Source: a virus. Taken from it: 64,000 bases of DNA. The notes beneath the pieces are model-generated. The model saw only the letters and a program-made list of their open reading frames with translations. It had not been told where the DNA came from and did no database searches. This document shows, piece by piece, positions 1 to 9,212 of this stretch (position 1 is the stretch's first letter; every line of letters begins with the position of its first letter). The position numbers and the translations under genes are program-made. The stretch is from positions 1 through 64,000 of IMG/VR virus record IMGVR_UViG_3300036859_000232. One strand, 5' to 3'.

Positions 1-363
1 CGAGTCCATCGCAGCGTCGGCGTAGAAGTCCGGTGCAGTGCCCTTCCAGTCACGGAAGGGAACTCCGGACTGATGGGGCTCGCCCTCAAGTTCGGCGCCG
101 GACGCAAGGATCCGCTCACCCGTTGCCTCGTCGATCAGGACCCGCGCGGCCTTCAGCTCGCGGCCCTCCGCGTTCATGAAGATGTTAAGGTCGTCGGCCT
201 CACGCAACAGTGCGAGCGCATCGTCGTCCTTCTTCGCCTCCACGTCCAGGTTCCAGACCGTGTGCCCCTCGTCATCCTTGATCTCGAACCGGAAGCCCTC
301 AAAGACGACGACCTGCTCCTGCGTCAAGTGATCGAGCGCGCTGCGCGTGTGGATGTATTCCAT
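1..363 (-). CDS. Hypothetical virion-module protein (partial, runs off left edge)
   Basis: An open frame of 121 codons with no stop runs off the left edge. The ATG at 363 has a strong AGGAGG eight bases upstream, and the previous gene ends nine bases before it. The N-terminus reads MEYIHTRSALDHL and the visible part is acidic. It follows the capsid gene in the same direction, so a head-tail connector or minor virion role is likely from position only. I do not recognise the family. Confidence 0.7.
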   Translation of the reverse strand, partial: MEYIHTRSALDHLTQEQVVVFEGFRFEIKDDEGHTVWNLDVEAKKDDDALALLREADDLNIFMNAEGRELKAARVLIDEATGERILASGAELEGEPHQSGVPFRDWKGTAPDFYADAAMDS

Positions 364-372
364 CTACTCCTC

Positions 373-987
373 CTAAGAAGCCGTGATCGTGACGGTGAGC
401 TGCCAGACCTGGCCTGAGACCTTTGTGCCCTGGTTGGAGACGAAGCGATCGAGCATCGTGTCGCCCGACGCGGCGTTGAAGATCGCGAACTCCTGCCATG
501 AATAGTTCGCGTCGGAAGATGCATACGTCGACCTCACGATGAACTGCCGGTCGGTCGCGGACTGTTCACCCTGGATTGCGGGATAGGACGTATCCATCGC
601 CTTGCGGAGCTTATTCGTCGCCGCCTGGAGATCGGTCTGCCCAACGGCCGCAGCAGTCGACGAATCGCCAACACCGAGTTTTGTGTTCGCATTATTGAAG
701 AGAACCGTGGTGTCAGAATTGCCACCAGATGCAGCCGACGATTCACGAATGCGCTTCCAGATATAGTTGCCACCGATGTTGACGAGTAACCCCTCGGCCA
801 ACGTCGCATAACCGAACCGCGAGACATCAAACGGCCGTCCTGTGCGCATTGCCTCTTCGTCGTCGAAGCGACAAATTTCAGCAGCGACAGCAGCCTTGAA
901 CCAGTCGTGTGACCCCTTGAACTTCGGATCGTAACGTGCTACTACGATCCCTTCTTTCGCTTTGGTGGGTTCGTGGAGTTGCCTCAT
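373..987 (-). CDS. Virion structural protein with fibre-like C-terminus
   Basis: 204 residues, ATG at 987. The C-terminal part (WQEFAIFNAASGDTML, then an alternating hydrophobic stretch ending LTVTITAS) resembles a beta-rich module I have seen in phage virion and fibre proteins. The middle is Ser/Thr/Ala-rich. It lies in the head operon downstream of the capsid gene, between two unidentified virion-module genes. A decoration or minor capsid protein is the best guess; the exact function is unknown. Confidence 0.7.
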   Translation of the reverse strand: MRQLHEPTKAKEGIVVARYDPKFKGSHDWFKAAVAAEICRFDDEEAMRTGRPFDVSRFGYATLAEGLLVNIGGNYIWKRIRESSAASGGNSDTTVLFNNANTKLGVGDSSTAAAVGQTDLQAATNKLRKAMDTSYPAIQGEQSATDRQFIVRSTYASSDANYSWQEFAIFNAASGDTMLDRFVSNQGTKVSGQVWQLTVTITAS

Positions 988-1009
988 CGGAGAACCACCT
1001 TGGTCACAT

Positions 1010-1519
1010 TCATGCGATCTCCCTCACTGCGACATTGTAGTAGATGCGACGAGTATTCACATCAAGCTCAATGCTTAACGCCCCTTCGCCGCTACCAAGT
1101 TCTGTGGGTCCGAGTTTGGCAATCGAGTCTACATAGGGCTGAGATTTGATGAGGTCGTCATACGCGACAATGGTCGAACCGAGACGAACGATGAACTGAA
1201 CTCCAAGATCATCAGGGAGATCGTATGCAGCCTTCATCCAGATACGACGAACGAAGAATTGGTTGTTGTTCGCGGGCGTGTCGATGACGGTTGGACCGAC
1301 GACGTCAACGTACCCAGGTTCGATACGGGAGTAGATGCCAAGACCAGAGTCGAGAGTGGTCTCAGTAGCGAAATCAAGCAGGAGGATTTCTTCGAGACGT
1401 GCGATCTCGATCTGCTGATTAGCGGCCGAAGCGTCTCCGCTACCGCCACTGCCGCCACCGTCAAAGGGTACTTGCTCTTTGACGCCACGGTCAGGAGTTC
1501 CCTCGAACCGTTTCACCAT
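1010..1519 (-). CDS. Hypothetical virion-module protein, Gly-rich N-terminus
   Basis: 169 residues, ATG at 1519, four bases after the stop of the preceding gene. The N-terminus has a flexible GGGSGGSGDAS stretch. The rest looks beta-rich (IDTPANNNQFFVRRIWMKAA, RIYYNVAVREIA). It probably belongs to the virion because it sits in the uninterrupted head operon. No family is recognised. Confidence 0.65.
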   Translation of the reverse strand: MVKRFEGTPDRGVKEQVPFDGGGSGGSGDASAANQQIEIARLEEILLLDFATETTLDSGLGIYSRIEPGYVDVVGPTVIDTPANNNQFFVRRIWMKAAYDLPDDLGVQFIVRLGSTIVAYDDLIKSQPYVDSIAKLGPTELGSGEGALSIELDVNTRRIYYNVAVREIA

Positions 1520-1522
1520 GAA

Positions 1523-2383
1523 TTAGTAATAGTCGTCTCCGCAGAGTTCGACCGCGAGTTGGATACCGGCGTGACGGCACCGCTGCCACTCGGCCATCGC
1601 GGGACGTTCGGCGATCGCGTACATGTCGTTATTTAGCCGATCGATCGTGTCTTTGAGGTCGTATGCCTTAATCTCGCCGAGTCGAACGGTGACCATGTCG
1701 GTCGCATAGGCCCAGACGTTCTGTGAGGCACGGAGACCCTCTGGTGAATTACCCGAGTAACCGGGTGACGCGACGACGAGATGGCCGTTAGGGGACAGGA
1801 CGCGATTGCCAATCCATCGAAGCATCCGGAACGACGCCCAATGGACGAAAGTCTGCGGAGTGGCGTGAATCATGCCCTGCTGCCCACCGTTATTGGTCGT
1901 AAGGTACGCGTCGAGGCAGGCGAGACCATGAACGAGTCCAACAGCAGCAACCGATAAACGAGAGACGGACTCAGGATCCGCGAGCCATGTGTTAACGCGT
2001 TCGGATTCTGGAGTGAGTTTCGCAAGATCGCCATCCCAGAGTTCTGCTCCGAGTTGGCGTTCCTGGTCGTTGAGGAGATTGCGACGAGCCCGACCTTGCC
2101 GCTCCTCGAACTCATTGGATGAAATGGAGGAACACTTCGTCATAAGCGTAAGGTTGATCGGGTCCCAGAGGACGTTCGGGGGTTGATCGGTCAGAAGGTA
2201 CTCGTCAACGGTACAAGGATCAGTTGGTTCGCCGGTAACGCAACCTTCCGGCTCGTAGTCAATCCCGTTCAACCAACGCGTGCCCTCACCGTTCGGCGGT
2301 GACGCCGCTGAAATGATGAGTCCCGATTCTGCAACCTGTGCTTCAGGTGCCTTGGTCGGGAATCGCGGTCCTGGGATTGTCAT
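1523..2383 (-). CDS. Hypothetical virion protein downstream of major capsid
   Basis: 286 residues, ATG at 2383 with GGAGA upstream. Proteins of this size directly after the capsid gene in actinobacteriophages are often connector or minor capsid proteins. Visible traits are a Cys-containing N-terminal third (CVTGEPTDPC), an Arg-rich turn (EERQGRARRNLLNDQERQL) and an alpha/beta C-terminus. No catalytic motif is seen. Only the structural role is inferred, from operon position and size. Confidence 0.65.
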   Translation of the reverse strand: MTIPGPRFPTKAPEAQVAESGLIISAASPPNGEGTRWLNGIDYEPEGCVTGEPTDPCTVDEYLLTDQPPNVLWDPINLTLMTKCSSISSNEFEERQGRARRNLLNDQERQLGAELWDGDLAKLTPESERVNTWLADPESVSRLSVAAVGLVHGLACLDAYLTTNNGGQQGMIHATPQTFVHWASFRMLRWIGNRVLSPNGHLVVASPGYSGNSPEGLRASQNVWAYATDMVTVRLGEIKAYDLKDTIDRLNNDMYAIAERPAMAEWQRCRHAGIQLAVELCGDDYY

Positions 2384-2400
2384 CTAGGTCTCCTGTGAGA

Positions 2401-2454
2401 GCGTTCCTCCTCCTCCCTGATCTCCCGTAAGCGACCAGGGAGGAGTGAGAACGC
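2401..2454 (-). terminator. Inverted repeat between capsid gene and downstream genes
   Basis: Two 19-base arms (2401-2419 and 2436-2454) pair at 16 of 19 positions around a 16-base loop. They lie in the only sizeable gap downstream of the capsid gene. No U-run follows, so it may attenuate transcription or stabilise the 3' end of the capsid message rather than fully terminate. Confidence 0.45.
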
Positions 2455-2463
2455 GCTACCGGA

Positions 2464-4371
2464 CTAGTAGTCGTTCGCGCAGATCGCGTCGATGTCGTCG
2501 GACACACCGCTCGTCAGACCGCTGGAGCAGAGACCGGTCAACCGCAGACGCCCTGCCTGAGGACCGACACGCGCAACGTTCTCGAAGGTCTCGAAGAACG
2601 CACCCGAGTCGTTCTGACGGATCTGCGTGAAGTCGCGGATCTCCGTACCGAAGTCCAGTGTCCCCATGTCCAGATGGATGAACGTCCCGTCGACGGTGAA
2701 GATGATGTCGACGGTCTCCGGCCACGGGTTGAGCGGTGCATCGTCCTCCTGGTCGTATCCGTCCGGCGATGAGGCTTGGCCGTCGAGGACGTAGGTGGTG
2801 GCTACGCCGAAGTTCGCGAAGTACCGCGAGATCGCCGCACGCGCCGTGTTCAGCGCGTTGTCGCCCGGTGCCTGACGCAGGAAGTCCACCTGCATCATGA
2901 CGACGAGCCACGAAGGGATGTACGCACGGATGACCGCTTCGTCACCAAGACGGAACCGGTCGCGGTACTGCTGTGCCCCGCGCGCGATCGCTGCGAGGAC
3001 TTGGCGTGCAGTGCCGAGACCATCCGTCGCGGAAGACAGCGCCAGCGACAGCGCGACCATGCCGTTCCAGATGTAGGTCTCGGCAAGTCGAGAGTGCGCG
3101 ACCTTGCCGAGTTTCCACCACGCGCGGAAGTTCTCCGGGAACGAGAGCCGCTGGAAGTTTCCGACCTCCATGCACAGCGGGATGGCCGAGACCTTGACCT
3201 CGACCTCGTCTCCGCAGTCGACACGAATGCAATCCTTCGGGTAATCGGTACCCGCGGCGTCCTGCGCTTCCGTGTAGACGTTCGCGGCCCCGTCGACATC
3301 GGCGAGGACGGGCGGTTCGTTGAACCGGATACCTCCACGTGTTGCCCCGAAACGAAGCAGCGCATCACGGAGCGGACGCCGGTCGGTACCCAGCTCGAAG
3401 ATCTCGTACCGGACGTTGACTGGCGCGCAAAGACCACCGGCTGCGGTGAGGGACATGAGTTCCTTCATGTCCCCTGCTGCGAGGATGGCATCGAGGTTCT
3501 TGCGCGACTCTTCCTGCGCCGACGCGACGAGCTTGGCGATCTTCGCGTCGTTGTTGACCGGATCGCGATCGAGGGAACGATCGTCCGGGAACTTCACGTG
3601 CAACGTAGCGACATCGAGCCGTCCGGGCTTGCGGCCCTTCGTGAGCGCCTCAGCCTTGCGGATGTACGGATCGATGATGTCCTCGGGTTGCATCTCGCTA
3701 CCGGAATCGACGCCCTTGAGGTCCGCTGCCGCCGTGATGGTGACGAGCGGGCGCTTGGGCTTGATCGAGGTCTTGGCTGAGGACGGCTTAGGGACGGCAC
3801 GTGTGATCTTCGGCGTCACCGGAGTCGCGGCCGTTACTGTGCCGGTCTCGCTGTTGGCCGCATTCGTGGTGGACGCCGCGACATTCACCGGCTCGGGCGT
3901 GGTCGTGGCGACCTCTTCCGTCTCCGTCTCCGCGACGACAGCGACGTTGACACCCTCGCCATCACCCTCGGATCCGTCGCCGGAACCGGTGCCATCGCCC
4001 TCACCTTCGTCCTTGTTCTCGCCCTCGCCATCACCGCTCCCGTCGCCCTCGCCGTCATCCCCGTCACCATCGGTCGAGTCTGTGACGGCAATCTCCGACT
4101 CCAGGGACGCGAACTTCTCGTCGAGGTCGGCTTCAGCTTTGGCGCGCGCAGCCTGTTCGGTCGCGATCGCCGTGACCGTATTGGCATACGCCTCTCCGGC
4201 CACGATGTCGCGATCGTTGCGAGCCGCGGTGAAGTTCTCACGCGCGAGCTTGGCCGCTTCGGTGAGCTGCTCGACAGTGAATCCTTCGAGCGGTGCATCC
4301 TTCACAGCCTTGGGCATCTCCTCGTCGGAGAGTCCCAAGAGCTGCTGGATCATCTTGCGGATCGGGTCCAT
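2464..4371 (-). CDS. Major capsid protein with fused scaffold-like N-terminus
   Basis: 635 residues from the ATG at 4371, chosen because AGGAGG lies just upstream; a longer reading using TTG at 4392 is less likely. Residues 1-100 are helical and charged. Residues 100-145 are a low-complexity Asp/Glu/Gly run, followed by a Thr/Ala linker. From about residue 230 the sequence looks like an HK97-fold capsid protein of actinobacteriophage type, with a C-terminal region (FIHLDMGTLDFGTEIRDF) typical of that group. The N-terminal part probably acts as an internal scaffold removed by the protease encoded directly upstream at 4508-6178. The cleavage site cannot be fixed from sequence alone. Confidence 0.85.
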   Translation of the reverse strand: MDPIRKMIQQLLGLSDEEMPKAVKDAPLEGFTVEQLTEAAKLARENFTAARNDRDIVAGEAYANTVTAIATEQAARAKAEADLDEKFASLESEIAVTDSTDGDGDDGEGDGSGDGEGENKDEGEGDGTGSGDGSEGDGEGVNVAVVAETETEEVATTTPEPVNVAASTTNAANSETGTVTAATPVTPKITRAVPKPSSAKTSIKPKRPLVTITAAADLKGVDSGSEMQPEDIIDPYIRKAEALTKGRKPGRLDVATLHVKFPDDRSLDRDPVNNDAKIAKLVASAQEESRKNLDAILAAGDMKELMSLTAAGGLCAPVNVRYEIFELGTDRRPLRDALLRFGATRGGIRFNEPPVLADVDGAANVYTEAQDAAGTDYPKDCIRVDCGDEVEVKVSAIPLCMEVGNFQRLSFPENFRAWWKLGKVAHSRLAETYIWNGMVALSLALSSATDGLGTARQVLAAIARGAQQYRDRFRLGDEAVIRAYIPSWLVVMMQVDFLRQAPGDNALNTARAAISRYFANFGVATTYVLDGQASSPDGYDQEDDAPLNPWPETVDIIFTVDGTFIHLDMGTLDFGTEIRDFTQIRQNDSGAFFETFENVARVGPQAGRLRLTGLCSSGLTSGVSDDIDAICANDY

Positions 4372-4441
4372 TTGATTGCCTCCTGGTCGCAAAACGAGTT
4401 GCTGGCTTTGCGAGGAGACCGATGGACTTCGTCCGTTGGTC

Positions 4442-4482
4442 TGTACGGGCTGCGCCCGGTACCTCTTGGGCAGGACCGTACA
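4442..4482. other. Inverted repeat between protease and capsid genes
   Basis: Arms 4442-4457 and 4468-4482 share a perfect outer TGTACGG/CCGTACA and an inner GCCC/GGGC with a small asymmetry. They lie in the 136-base gap between the protease stop and the capsid start, so the RNA hairpin would be in the capsid leader. Tuning of capsid expression or mRNA processing is possible. No T-run is present. Confidence 0.35.
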
Positions 4483-4507
4483 CGAGATTCGGGGATCGCG
4501 CGAGGAA

Positions 4508-6178
4508 CTACGTCAAGGAACTTGGCGCAATAGATGCTTCTAGCGTGTCAAACATCTGGTCGACGAGGTTGTCGAACGCATCGGATTCCAGACCAGAAAT
4601 GGCGATGATGGTGGTGAGTTTCGCGACCTTCTCGTGGAGGATACGGTCGGATTCTTCGCGGTGTCCAGCGGTGAAAGCGAAGGTCTGCGTGCAGCACGGA
4701 CAGTCGTCGGAGACCACTTCGACAGGTGCGCCAAGGGATCCAATGAGTGCAAGGATCTCGGTCTTGTCGCCTTCCGCCGATGCGGCCAAGCGCATCTTGA
4801 CCTTCGGGAAACCGGGAGTATTGACGGCACAGGTCGCAAGATAGCGGAGGCGACCATCGATCCCACGGGCATCGAGAGAAACTCCGCGAGCACGAGCGAT
4901 GCGGAGCTGGTCATCGGTGGCATTAGGGCTAACAGCTCCCGAGAATGCGATGCCGACGCCAGGGAGCTTGAAGTAAGCGACGTCAGCAAATCCCGTGTCC
5001 GGATCGTCGTAGTGTGCGAGGGCTTCCTTCCACGAGGCGGTATTCGGAGCGTGTCCACCCTTGATGGCGAGAGGACCGGTTGGAACACGGGTGCCCTCGG
5101 CGGTGACCGTGTACCCCGGCATGGCGTACTCAAAGTTGCAGTCGTCGTCGGTGTAGTCGGCGATCTCGTCGATGGTGATGCAGCGTCCGTCATATCCAAT
5201 GTGACACTCACCCTCGGCAGCAGCGAGTCCGAAGATGCGGCCACTCGGCTCGATCTCAACCCAGCGTCCAAGACGCTCCAACGGCGGGAGCGTGAAGAAC
5301 TCCGCGGGCGGATCACCCTTGCGCGCACAGGCCGAGATGGATGTGACGGTTGCAATGGTCGTGGGGGAACCGACAGGTGTGTGGATAGTGGCGTCATCGG
5401 GTGCGTAATCACGACCCTGACGTGTGGGGGCGGGAGAGATGACGTTCCCGGCGTCGTCGTACATCTCGAAGACGGCAGACGACATGGCGGGCAGGGCAAC
5501 GATCGTGAATCCGATGAGTGTTCCTTCGACGACGTGGACGACGATATCGCGCGGGGATGTATCGTCCTCGTCGATGGCGTTGGTCTCTTCGTCCATAAGG
5601 GTCGAGCCAAGATCCGGCGACCAGGTCTGAAGGATGGGAGGTTCACCAGCCGGACCGGGAAGTGCCATCTGAACGCAATTGGCTCCGGCCGGGATACGCG
5701 TGTCGATGACGCCGTCTGCGACGATAACGGTTCCATCACGAGCGACCTTAGTGACGACGCCGCAGACCTCTGAGAGTGCGTGTCCTCCACTCTCGGGCTG
5801 AATGGTCTGGATACGAATGGGAAGTGGGGGTTGACGGTTGAAGTTGATCGCGTGCGGATCGATGACGCGGGTGTAACCGTTGTCTTCGGTGAGTTCGCCC
5901 TCGCGGAAGTACAGACGGACGGGAACGGCGTAGGAGGACGGAGTGGAGGGCGTGTCGGTAGCGGCATGTGCGGCCATAGCCTCGATGATGCGACGGGCGG
6001 TGTCTTCGGGATCAGGGAGTGGATCGTTGATGGTGATGACCGATGCGTCCTTGACGTTCTTGTACAACGCCCGTAGATGGGCTTTCGCGTCATCAGCGGA
6101 ATCGTGACACTTCACGACTGTCCCGTCATCCTTCAACACGCACGTCTTGCCGTCTCTTTTACCGATCTTGTACGGCAT
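4508..6178 (-). CDS. Capsid maturation (prohead) protease
   Basis: 556 residues, ATG at 6178 with GGAGG seven bases upstream. The N-terminus (MPYKIGKRDGKTCVL) is a short basic module. The central segment LIGFTIVALPAMSSAVFEMY matches the conserved strand-loop in S78/U35-type prohead proteases (consensus like VSLVTFPANPAA), and HALSEVCGVVTKV lies about 100 residues before it. The position between portal and capsid genes is the standard place for this enzyme. It would cleave the N-terminal part of the capsid protein during head maturation. The long C-terminal half, including a CPCC motif, is not accounted for by the protease domain and may have a separate role. Confidence 0.65.
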   Translation of the reverse strand: MPYKIGKRDGKTCVLKDDGTVVKCHDSADDAKAHLRALYKNVKDASVITINDPLPDPEDTARRIIEAMAAHAATDTPSTPSSYAVPVRLYFREGELTEDNGYTRVIDPHAINFNRQPPLPIRIQTIQPESGGHALSEVCGVVTKVARDGTVIVADGVIDTRIPAGANCVQMALPGPAGEPPILQTWSPDLGSTLMDEETNAIDEDDTSPRDIVVHVVEGTLIGFTIVALPAMSSAVFEMYDDAGNVISPAPTRQGRDYAPDDATIHTPVGSPTTIATVTSISACARKGDPPAEFFTLPPLERLGRWVEIEPSGRIFGLAAAEGECHIGYDGRCITIDEIADYTDDDCNFEYAMPGYTVTAEGTRVPTGPLAIKGGHAPNTASWKEALAHYDDPDTGFADVAYFKLPGVGIAFSGAVSPNATDDQLRIARARGVSLDARGIDGRLRYLATCAVNTPGFPKVKMRLAASAEGDKTEILALIGSLGAPVEVVSDDCPCCTQTFAFTAGHREESDRILHEKVAKLTTIIAISGLESDAFDNLVDQMFDTLEASIAPSSLT

Positions 6179-6186
6179 AAGACCTC

Positions 6187-8457
6187 CTACGCGAACTCAG
6201 GGACAACGAGGCACTTGCAGTCACGAGTATCACCCGGCGATGCGGTGAGTGGTTTCGTCAGGTCAATGATCGTACCGTCGAGTCGTTGGTGAGCTTGGTG
6301 CGGGGCTCGCGGTGCAGGGCCTTTCCACCATGTCCAACCCGAGGCATATAGACCGACCTCGTTGAGTGAACGCAGGACAGCGGGACCCGTTGCGAGGAGG
6401 GTGATACCGGCTTCTTTCTTCGGTGAACCACCAGCAATGGACAACGCACGCCGCACGATCGAAGCAGGAACGATGAGATCATCAGCTTCAGGCTGGGGGA
6501 TGTCGGATGACGCGCAATCGAACAGAAGGGTCGCAGCGTGTTCGCGGAGTTCGCGGATAAGGGACTGTGCGGCTTCATCGGTTCCACACGCGAGTTGGAA
6601 CGCTGCATCCTTCCTCTTATCACCTTCGAGGCCAGACACGACAAACGCGGCCTCAACGGCGCGGTCGCACCAACTCGCGAACAAGAACGGAACGGTCTCG
6701 AAGGAATCATCGAAGAGATCATTCATCCCGAGTTGAACGACAGCTTCGCGACCAAGGGTTGATGCAACTTCTTCGGCGGCAACACCACGGAGCGATTGCT
6801 TGAGTCGTTGGTTACGTCCAGCACGGTTTTTGAGTTTGTTACCAGCCTTTTCGAGTGCGCGGCGCATGGAAGAGTCAGCCATGACGTGTACGCGCGCAAA
6901 GAGGTCGGCATCGATCTCAGCCAATCGTCGACCAAGGTCAGGGGAAGGGGGGTGACCATTGGCCGACGACAAGACTGGCTGACCCTTGCCCCGAACGGTT
7001 GCTGCGGGCTGTTCCTTCGGAGCGTTGCCTTGATGGGAAACCTGTTTGGTTGGTTCGTCGGGTGAGCCTTCGTTCTCTTGGCCGGGAAGCGAGAGGTCAC
7101 GACCCTTGAGATTACGAAGCCATGCGAGCTGTTCGGCACGTTCCTTCTCGTCGGGAGCATCGGACTCGCGGATCCCGCGGATGCGACGCCATCCCTTACC
7201 GCTGACGAATCCGTATTCGACGCCCTTATCTGCGGCTTGGGTGATGTCGGGGTGAACGATGACGCCTGATGCATCGAACCACAGAACTCGGTCGTACCAG
7301 TCGTCCACGCCTTCGGCACGGAGGATGGGCTGATACCAGTGAGTCGTGAGTGCGGCGAAGACGAATCGTGCGAAGGGCTCGACGTTCTCGCGGAACTTGG
7401 TCTCGGAGATTTCGCGCGAGCCCCACTGCGATGCTGACCCGATCCCGAAGAACGATTCGACGGGGAGCGGGAAGCCTTGCGCGATGCGGCGGAGTGAACG
7501 TTCGGTGCGTTTTTCCAGAAGTTCGTCAGCCGGACGCTCGAAGGTGATGGCCTCGACGCCCGACTTGCCCTTGTCGTTCCACGGATAGGTGAAGATGATC
7601 GGGATCGCCGCTGACGCAGCACTCGGATTCTGGAGCGTCTTGATGGCGATGTTCTTCATGCGGCGAGCGAATCGAGTCGAGTCCTTGGAGCGCGGGTCCT
7701 CTCCGGCTTCGGCAGGGAGTTCGATGTTCGATGGGAGGCCAACGAGTCCGGCCGTGGCAAGGCGGGCCTTGGCGACGGCTGCTGCCGCCCAGTCCCACCA
7801 CAGGAGTTCGTCGGTGACGCCGATGAGTGAACGGACGTGCGAGTTGGCCTTGGACTTGAGGATGGGGTGTGGACGCCAGATACGGATCCACGTGTCGCCC
7901 TTTGACGGGTCGAGGACGAGTGCCTGACCCTCGAAGAAGTCCGGGATGGCGACAGAGTCGATGACCTCTTCGTTGCCGTCCTCGTCGGTCTTGCGAACAG
8001 AGGCTTTCTCCAGTTCGAGATGTGAGTAGGCCATCCAGGTCTCGCGGTAGATGCCCATCTCGGGGCGAGCCTGAACGCCGAGAAGTTGGGTTTCACCGAC
8101 GAGGAGGATCTGCATCGACATGTCGTAGAGGAGTTGTTGGACCTCGACGATCGAACCGAGCCGGTCGGCGGTTTCCTTCGCGACAGAATCGGTGTCGCGT
8201 TCGGGTTGCGCGTCGGTGTTCGAGGGTTTCTTGGCAGCAAAGGCGAGTAGGCCGGACATGAGGTCAGCAACCTGCGTGCAGCCGTTCTGGATCTCCCCGA
8301 CCATGTCGAACTGTTTGACCGCGGTCTCCTGCCAGTCCTCACGGCGCTTGAGGGCGGCGTTGATGGCCTTCTCGTCGGAAAGATCGACTTCCTCGGCAGA
8401 CGCGGTGAGGGAGACTTCGCGACGGCGGAATGGATTCAGGACTGCAAGTATCGCCAT
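6187..8457 (-). CDS. Portal protein with C-terminal MuF-like domain
   Basis: 756 residues. The first 450 residues look like a siphovirus portal (LGSIVEVQQLLYDMSMQILL, SFFGIGSASQWGSREISETK), which forms the dodecameric DNA-entry ring and docks the terminase. After a low-complexity linker the C-terminus resembles MuF/SPP1-gp7 head-morphogenesis proteins, ending with HQRLDGTIIDLTKPL, GDTRDCKCLV; the CxC near the end is characteristic. Fused portal-MuF proteins are known in actinobacteriophages. It lies nine bases upstream of the protease gene in the same operon. The portal call is strong, the MuF part moderate. Confidence 0.8.
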   Translation of the reverse strand: MAILAVLNPFRRREVSLTASAEEVDLSDEKAINAALKRREDWQETAVKQFDMVGEIQNGCTQVADLMSGLLAFAAKKPSNTDAQPERDTDSVAKETADRLGSIVEVQQLLYDMSMQILLVGETQLLGVQARPEMGIYRETWMAYSHLELEKASVRKTDEDGNEEVIDSVAIPDFFEGQALVLDPSKGDTWIRIWRPHPILKSKANSHVRSLIGVTDELLWWDWAAAAVAKARLATAGLVGLPSNIELPAEAGEDPRSKDSTRFARRMKNIAIKTLQNPSAASAAIPIIFTYPWNDKGKSGVEAITFERPADELLEKRTERSLRRIAQGFPLPVESFFGIGSASQWGSREISETKFRENVEPFARFVFAALTTHWYQPILRAEGVDDWYDRVLWFDASGVIVHPDITQAADKGVEYGFVSGKGWRRIRGIRESDAPDEKERAEQLAWLRNLKGRDLSLPGQENEGSPDEPTKQVSHQGNAPKEQPAATVRGKGQPVLSSANGHPPSPDLGRRLAEIDADLFARVHVMADSSMRRALEKAGNKLKNRAGRNQRLKQSLRGVAAEEVASTLGREAVVQLGMNDLFDDSFETVPFLFASWCDRAVEAAFVVSGLEGDKRKDAAFQLACGTDEAAQSLIRELREHAATLLFDCASSDIPQPEADDLIVPASIVRRALSIAGGSPKKEAGITLLATGPAVLRSLNEVGLYASGWTWWKGPAPRAPHQAHQRLDGTIIDLTKPLTASPGDTRDCKCLVVPEFA

Positions 8458-8462
8458 CTAAG

Positions 8463-8780
8463 TCAGTCTCCGGAATAAGTGATAAGGAACGCGGCCGCAA
8501 ACATTGTCGCTCCAGCCTGGAGCACGGGAAGGGGGATGTCGACCATCCTGCCGGTGAGCCAGTAACCGAGCCCGATAATGTAGAAGCCGACGCACCACGG
8601 ACAGATGAACAGAACTTCCCATCCATTGTCGGCGTGGCGGTCATACCAGTTACGGAACTTGATGATAGGCGGGAAATCGTCCTTGGTGATGAAGCGTACG
8701 ACTCGTGCGAAGAAAAATGTCAACAGGATCCAGGTGAACTCGGGTGAGAGAGGGTTATGGAACTCAGGCAACGAAATCAT
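8463..8780 (-). CDS. Small membrane protein, DUF1360-like
   Basis: 105 residues from the ATG at 8780; the longer upstream reading is rejected because it lies inside the preceding gene. Three hydrophobic segments are visible (FTWILLTFFFARVV, VGFYIIGLGYWLTG, GATMFAAAFLITYS). The signature WEVLFICPWCVGFYIIGLGY resembles DUF1360 membrane proteins found near portal genes in actinobacteriophages. It overlaps the preceding gene by 17 bases and ends six bases before the portal start. Inner-membrane location is predicted; function is unknown. Confidence 0.65.
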   Translation of the reverse strand: MISLPEFHNPLSPEFTWILLTFFFARVVRFITKDDFPPIIKFRNWYDRHADNGWEVLFICPWCVGFYIIGLGYWLTGRMVDIPLPVLQAGATMFAAAFLITYSGD

Positions 8781-9081
8781 CCGCGAGAAGATCGCGATAG
8801 GACTTGCCGGTGAGTGGATCAGAGCTACACCCACATCCTCCCTGCTGTATCGGCCAAAGTTCCCATTGTTCACCGGTTGAGAGGGTGACGCGATGAGGAT
8901 TACGAGCCAGATGGCGCTTCTGGAACTGTGAATCAATTTCCAGGAGAAGACGTTCTGCGGAATGCTCGTCTACTCGGAATAAGGCAAGTCGGCCTTGACG
9001 CCAAACGAATCGGACAGGCTCGAAGGTCTGGTACGGGGTCACCACTCTCGCGCGCCGGAAGTCCACTATCACGAGTAGCAC
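8764..9081 (-). CDS. Hypothetical protein with CGCSSDPL motif
   Basis: 105 residues, ATG at 9081 inside the end of the preceding gene (13-base overlap). A beta-rich basic N-terminus is followed by GGCGCSSDPLTGKSYRDLLADDF. Small proteins at this place between terminase and portal are common and mostly uncharacterised. No function is assigned. Confidence 0.6.
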   Translation of the reverse strand: MLLVIVDFRRARVVTPYQTFEPVRFVWRQGRLALFRVDEHSAERLLLEIDSQFQKRHLARNPHRVTLSTGEQWELWPIQQGGCGCSSDPLTGKSYRDLLADDFVA

Positions 9082-9212
9082 TTTCCTTTCTCGTGAACGT
9101 GCTCGACGTATGCTTTCTCACACACCTTGATGTGAGCGAGCAAATCGCCTAACGGATCGGAGTTCGGGTCACTCCAGTCCGATGCTGGAGAGAGGTCGAT
9201 GTCCTCGTACAC
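9069..9212 (-). CDS. Small acidic hypothetical protein
   Basis: 47 residues from a GTG at 9212. No ATG is available in the frame, and an in-frame stop lies ten codons further upstream. The composition is convincing: acidic first half (YEDIDLSPASDWSDPNSDP), then a helix with Cys and His ending GKCYS. It overlaps the next gene by 13 bases, as in the rest of this operon. It lacks a clear Shine-Dalgarno, so the start is uncertain. Function unknown. Confidence 0.5.
   Translation of the reverse strand: MYEDIDLSPASDWSDPNSDPLGDLLAHIKVCEKAYVEHVHEKGKCYS

Noticed and set aside
2776-4375. Long plus-strand frames (334 and 351 residues) opposite the capsid gene
   Set aside because: They mirror the capsid gene in composition (runs of Arg or Ser/Pro), have no Shine-Dalgarno and no family resemblance; frame shadows in GC-rich DNA.
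4540-6093. 517-residue minus-strand frame overlapping the protease
   Set aside because: Arg/Ser/Pro-rich shadow of the real frame; the real frame has a prohead-protease motif and a good start.
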